A DNA stretch of 64,000 nucleotides from JBHOQS01 sp042408875. GTDB taxonomy: Bacteria; Chloroflexota; UBA11872; JBHOQS01. Positions 63,569 to 64,000 of this stretch are shown here, piece by piece. A model generated the notes under the pieces. It did not search any database, was not told the DNA's origin, and worked only from the letters and a program-made list of their open reading frames with translations. Each line of letters begins with the position of its first letter. Within the stretch, counting starts at the first letter, position 1. The stretch spans positions 186,001-250,000 of the forward strand of contig JBHOQS010000022.1 of NCBI GenBank assembly GCA_042408875.1, read 5' to 3'. The position numbers and the translations under genes were made by a program.

Positions 63569-63988
63569 TTATCCAAACGCCTGCTCATCTTCGGCAGTGA
63601 GCGGTTGCCGCCCAGCGTAGCCAGCGTCGAGCTCATGCCAGTATCGGATGTCGTCCTCGTCCACACGATAGCAAAGATAGACTTCACGGCCCTGGCGCCG
63701 GGCACGGAAGTCCACCAGGCCGAGGTCGAGGTCCTTCAGCTCGACGTCAAGGGCTTCCAGGCGTGCTGCCCCGGCGCGGATGCGGTCCATCACTTCGGAA
63801 GTGGCGGCCTGCACTGCGCGGGCTTGCTGTTCCAGATGGTGCCCGTTTGAGCGCACTTTCCAGTAAAGCTGGGCGGCAGCGCGCCGCTGTTCGTCGAGCT
63901 GGCGCTTCAATGTCTGGAGTTCCCGAAGAATCGGCCGCACCTGCGGCAGCAGTGCGCGGGCCTGGGCAAGCGAGAAGTAGCGTGGCAC
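63569..63988 (-). CDS. DUF2203 family protein
   Basis: 139 residues, GTG start at 63988, 12 bp from the window edge. RYFSLAQARALLPQVRPILR, a helical middle, then GAARLEALDVELKDLDLGLV, DFRARRQGREVYLCYRVDED and DIRYWHELDAGYAGRQPL are the DUF2203 pattern. Function is unknown; the family is widespread in Chloroflexota, Deinococcota and Firmicutes. GGGGAACG before the GTG may be the ribosome site. Confidence 0.88.
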   Translation of the reverse strand: MPRYFSLAQARALLPQVRPILRELQTLKRQLDEQRRAAAQLYWKVRSNGHHLEQQARAVQAATSEVMDRIRAGAARLEALDVELKDLDLGLVDFRARRQGREVYLCYRVDEDDIRYWHELDAGYAGRQPLTAEDEQAFG

Positions 63989-64000
63989 GGTTCGTTCCCC

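Overview
The window looks like chromosomal DNA of a high-GC bacterium. Gene content and order best fit Chloroflexota, possibly Thermomicrobia-like, but no rRNA or other decisive marker is present, so this is inference. There is a T-box-controlled trp operon, a yceD-rpmF-fabD-fabG-accC-nusB-acp-tatC string, an NfeD/SPFH pair, a ybeY-dgkA pair and flagellar late genes next to rqcH. I see no tRNA, rRNA, CRISPR array, integrase or intact insertion sequence. Most of the window is chromosomal core and catabolic genes rather than a mobile island.

Layout. 0-9 kb: the 3' part of a xylulokinase gene (cut by the window edge), fliD and flaG, rqcH, a small membrane ORF broken by an amber codon, a wecG-type glycosyltransferase coupled to a secreted nuclease, and a neutral-ceramidase-like enzyme. 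9-16 kb: a co-directional cluster of a TIM-barrel sugar epimerase, a HAD hydrolase, a 913-residue polytopic membrane protein, a GT4 glycosyltransferase and an enolase-superfamily sugar-acid dehydratase. 16-24.5 kb: dgkA, ybeY, an unknown membrane protein, a gene-poor island with palindromic repeats, a methyltransferase, a second sugar epimerase, a 5'-truncated oligopeptide ABC ATPase, a GT2 and a CPBP protease. 24.5-32 kb: a P-loop kinase-like protein, a small membrane-anchored protein, SPFH and NfeD, RNase Z and an MFS exporter. 32-39.5 kb: a leftward housekeeping block (coaD, a coiled-coil protein, yceD, rpmF, fabD, fabG, accC, nusB, an ACP-like protein, tatC). 39.6-47.1 kb: a five-gene peptide-type ABC importer behind a strong sigma-70-like promoter and a leader of more than 500 nt. 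47-54 kb: an MFS transporter, a heparinase II/III-like enzyme, a CocE-type hydrolase, a frameshifted DUF5946-like pseudogene and a DUF1697 protein. 54-62.2 kb: a tRNA-Trp T-box leader followed by trpE-G-D-C-F-aroQ-trpB-A. 62.2-64 kb: an aminotransferase with its own promoter and a DUF2203 protein.

How it works together. The trp block is a complete route from chorismate to tryptophan, with aroQ of the shikimate pathway inserted. A T-box with a UGG specifier gives attenuation by uncharged tRNA-Trp. The 40-47 kb importer, the carbohydrate-acting hydrolases and several sugar epimerase, dehydratase and kinase genes point to a heterotroph living on plant or microbial polymers.

The most unusual features are: an acyl-carrier-like protein in the fatty-acid block with proline where the phosphopantetheine serine should be; a trpC whose C-terminal tail is encoded by two REP-like palindromes; spacers across the window made of degenerate A/purine-rich stuttering words on the sense strand; nested hairpins with the same design in two spacers; and promoters that place transcription starts at or next to the start codon.
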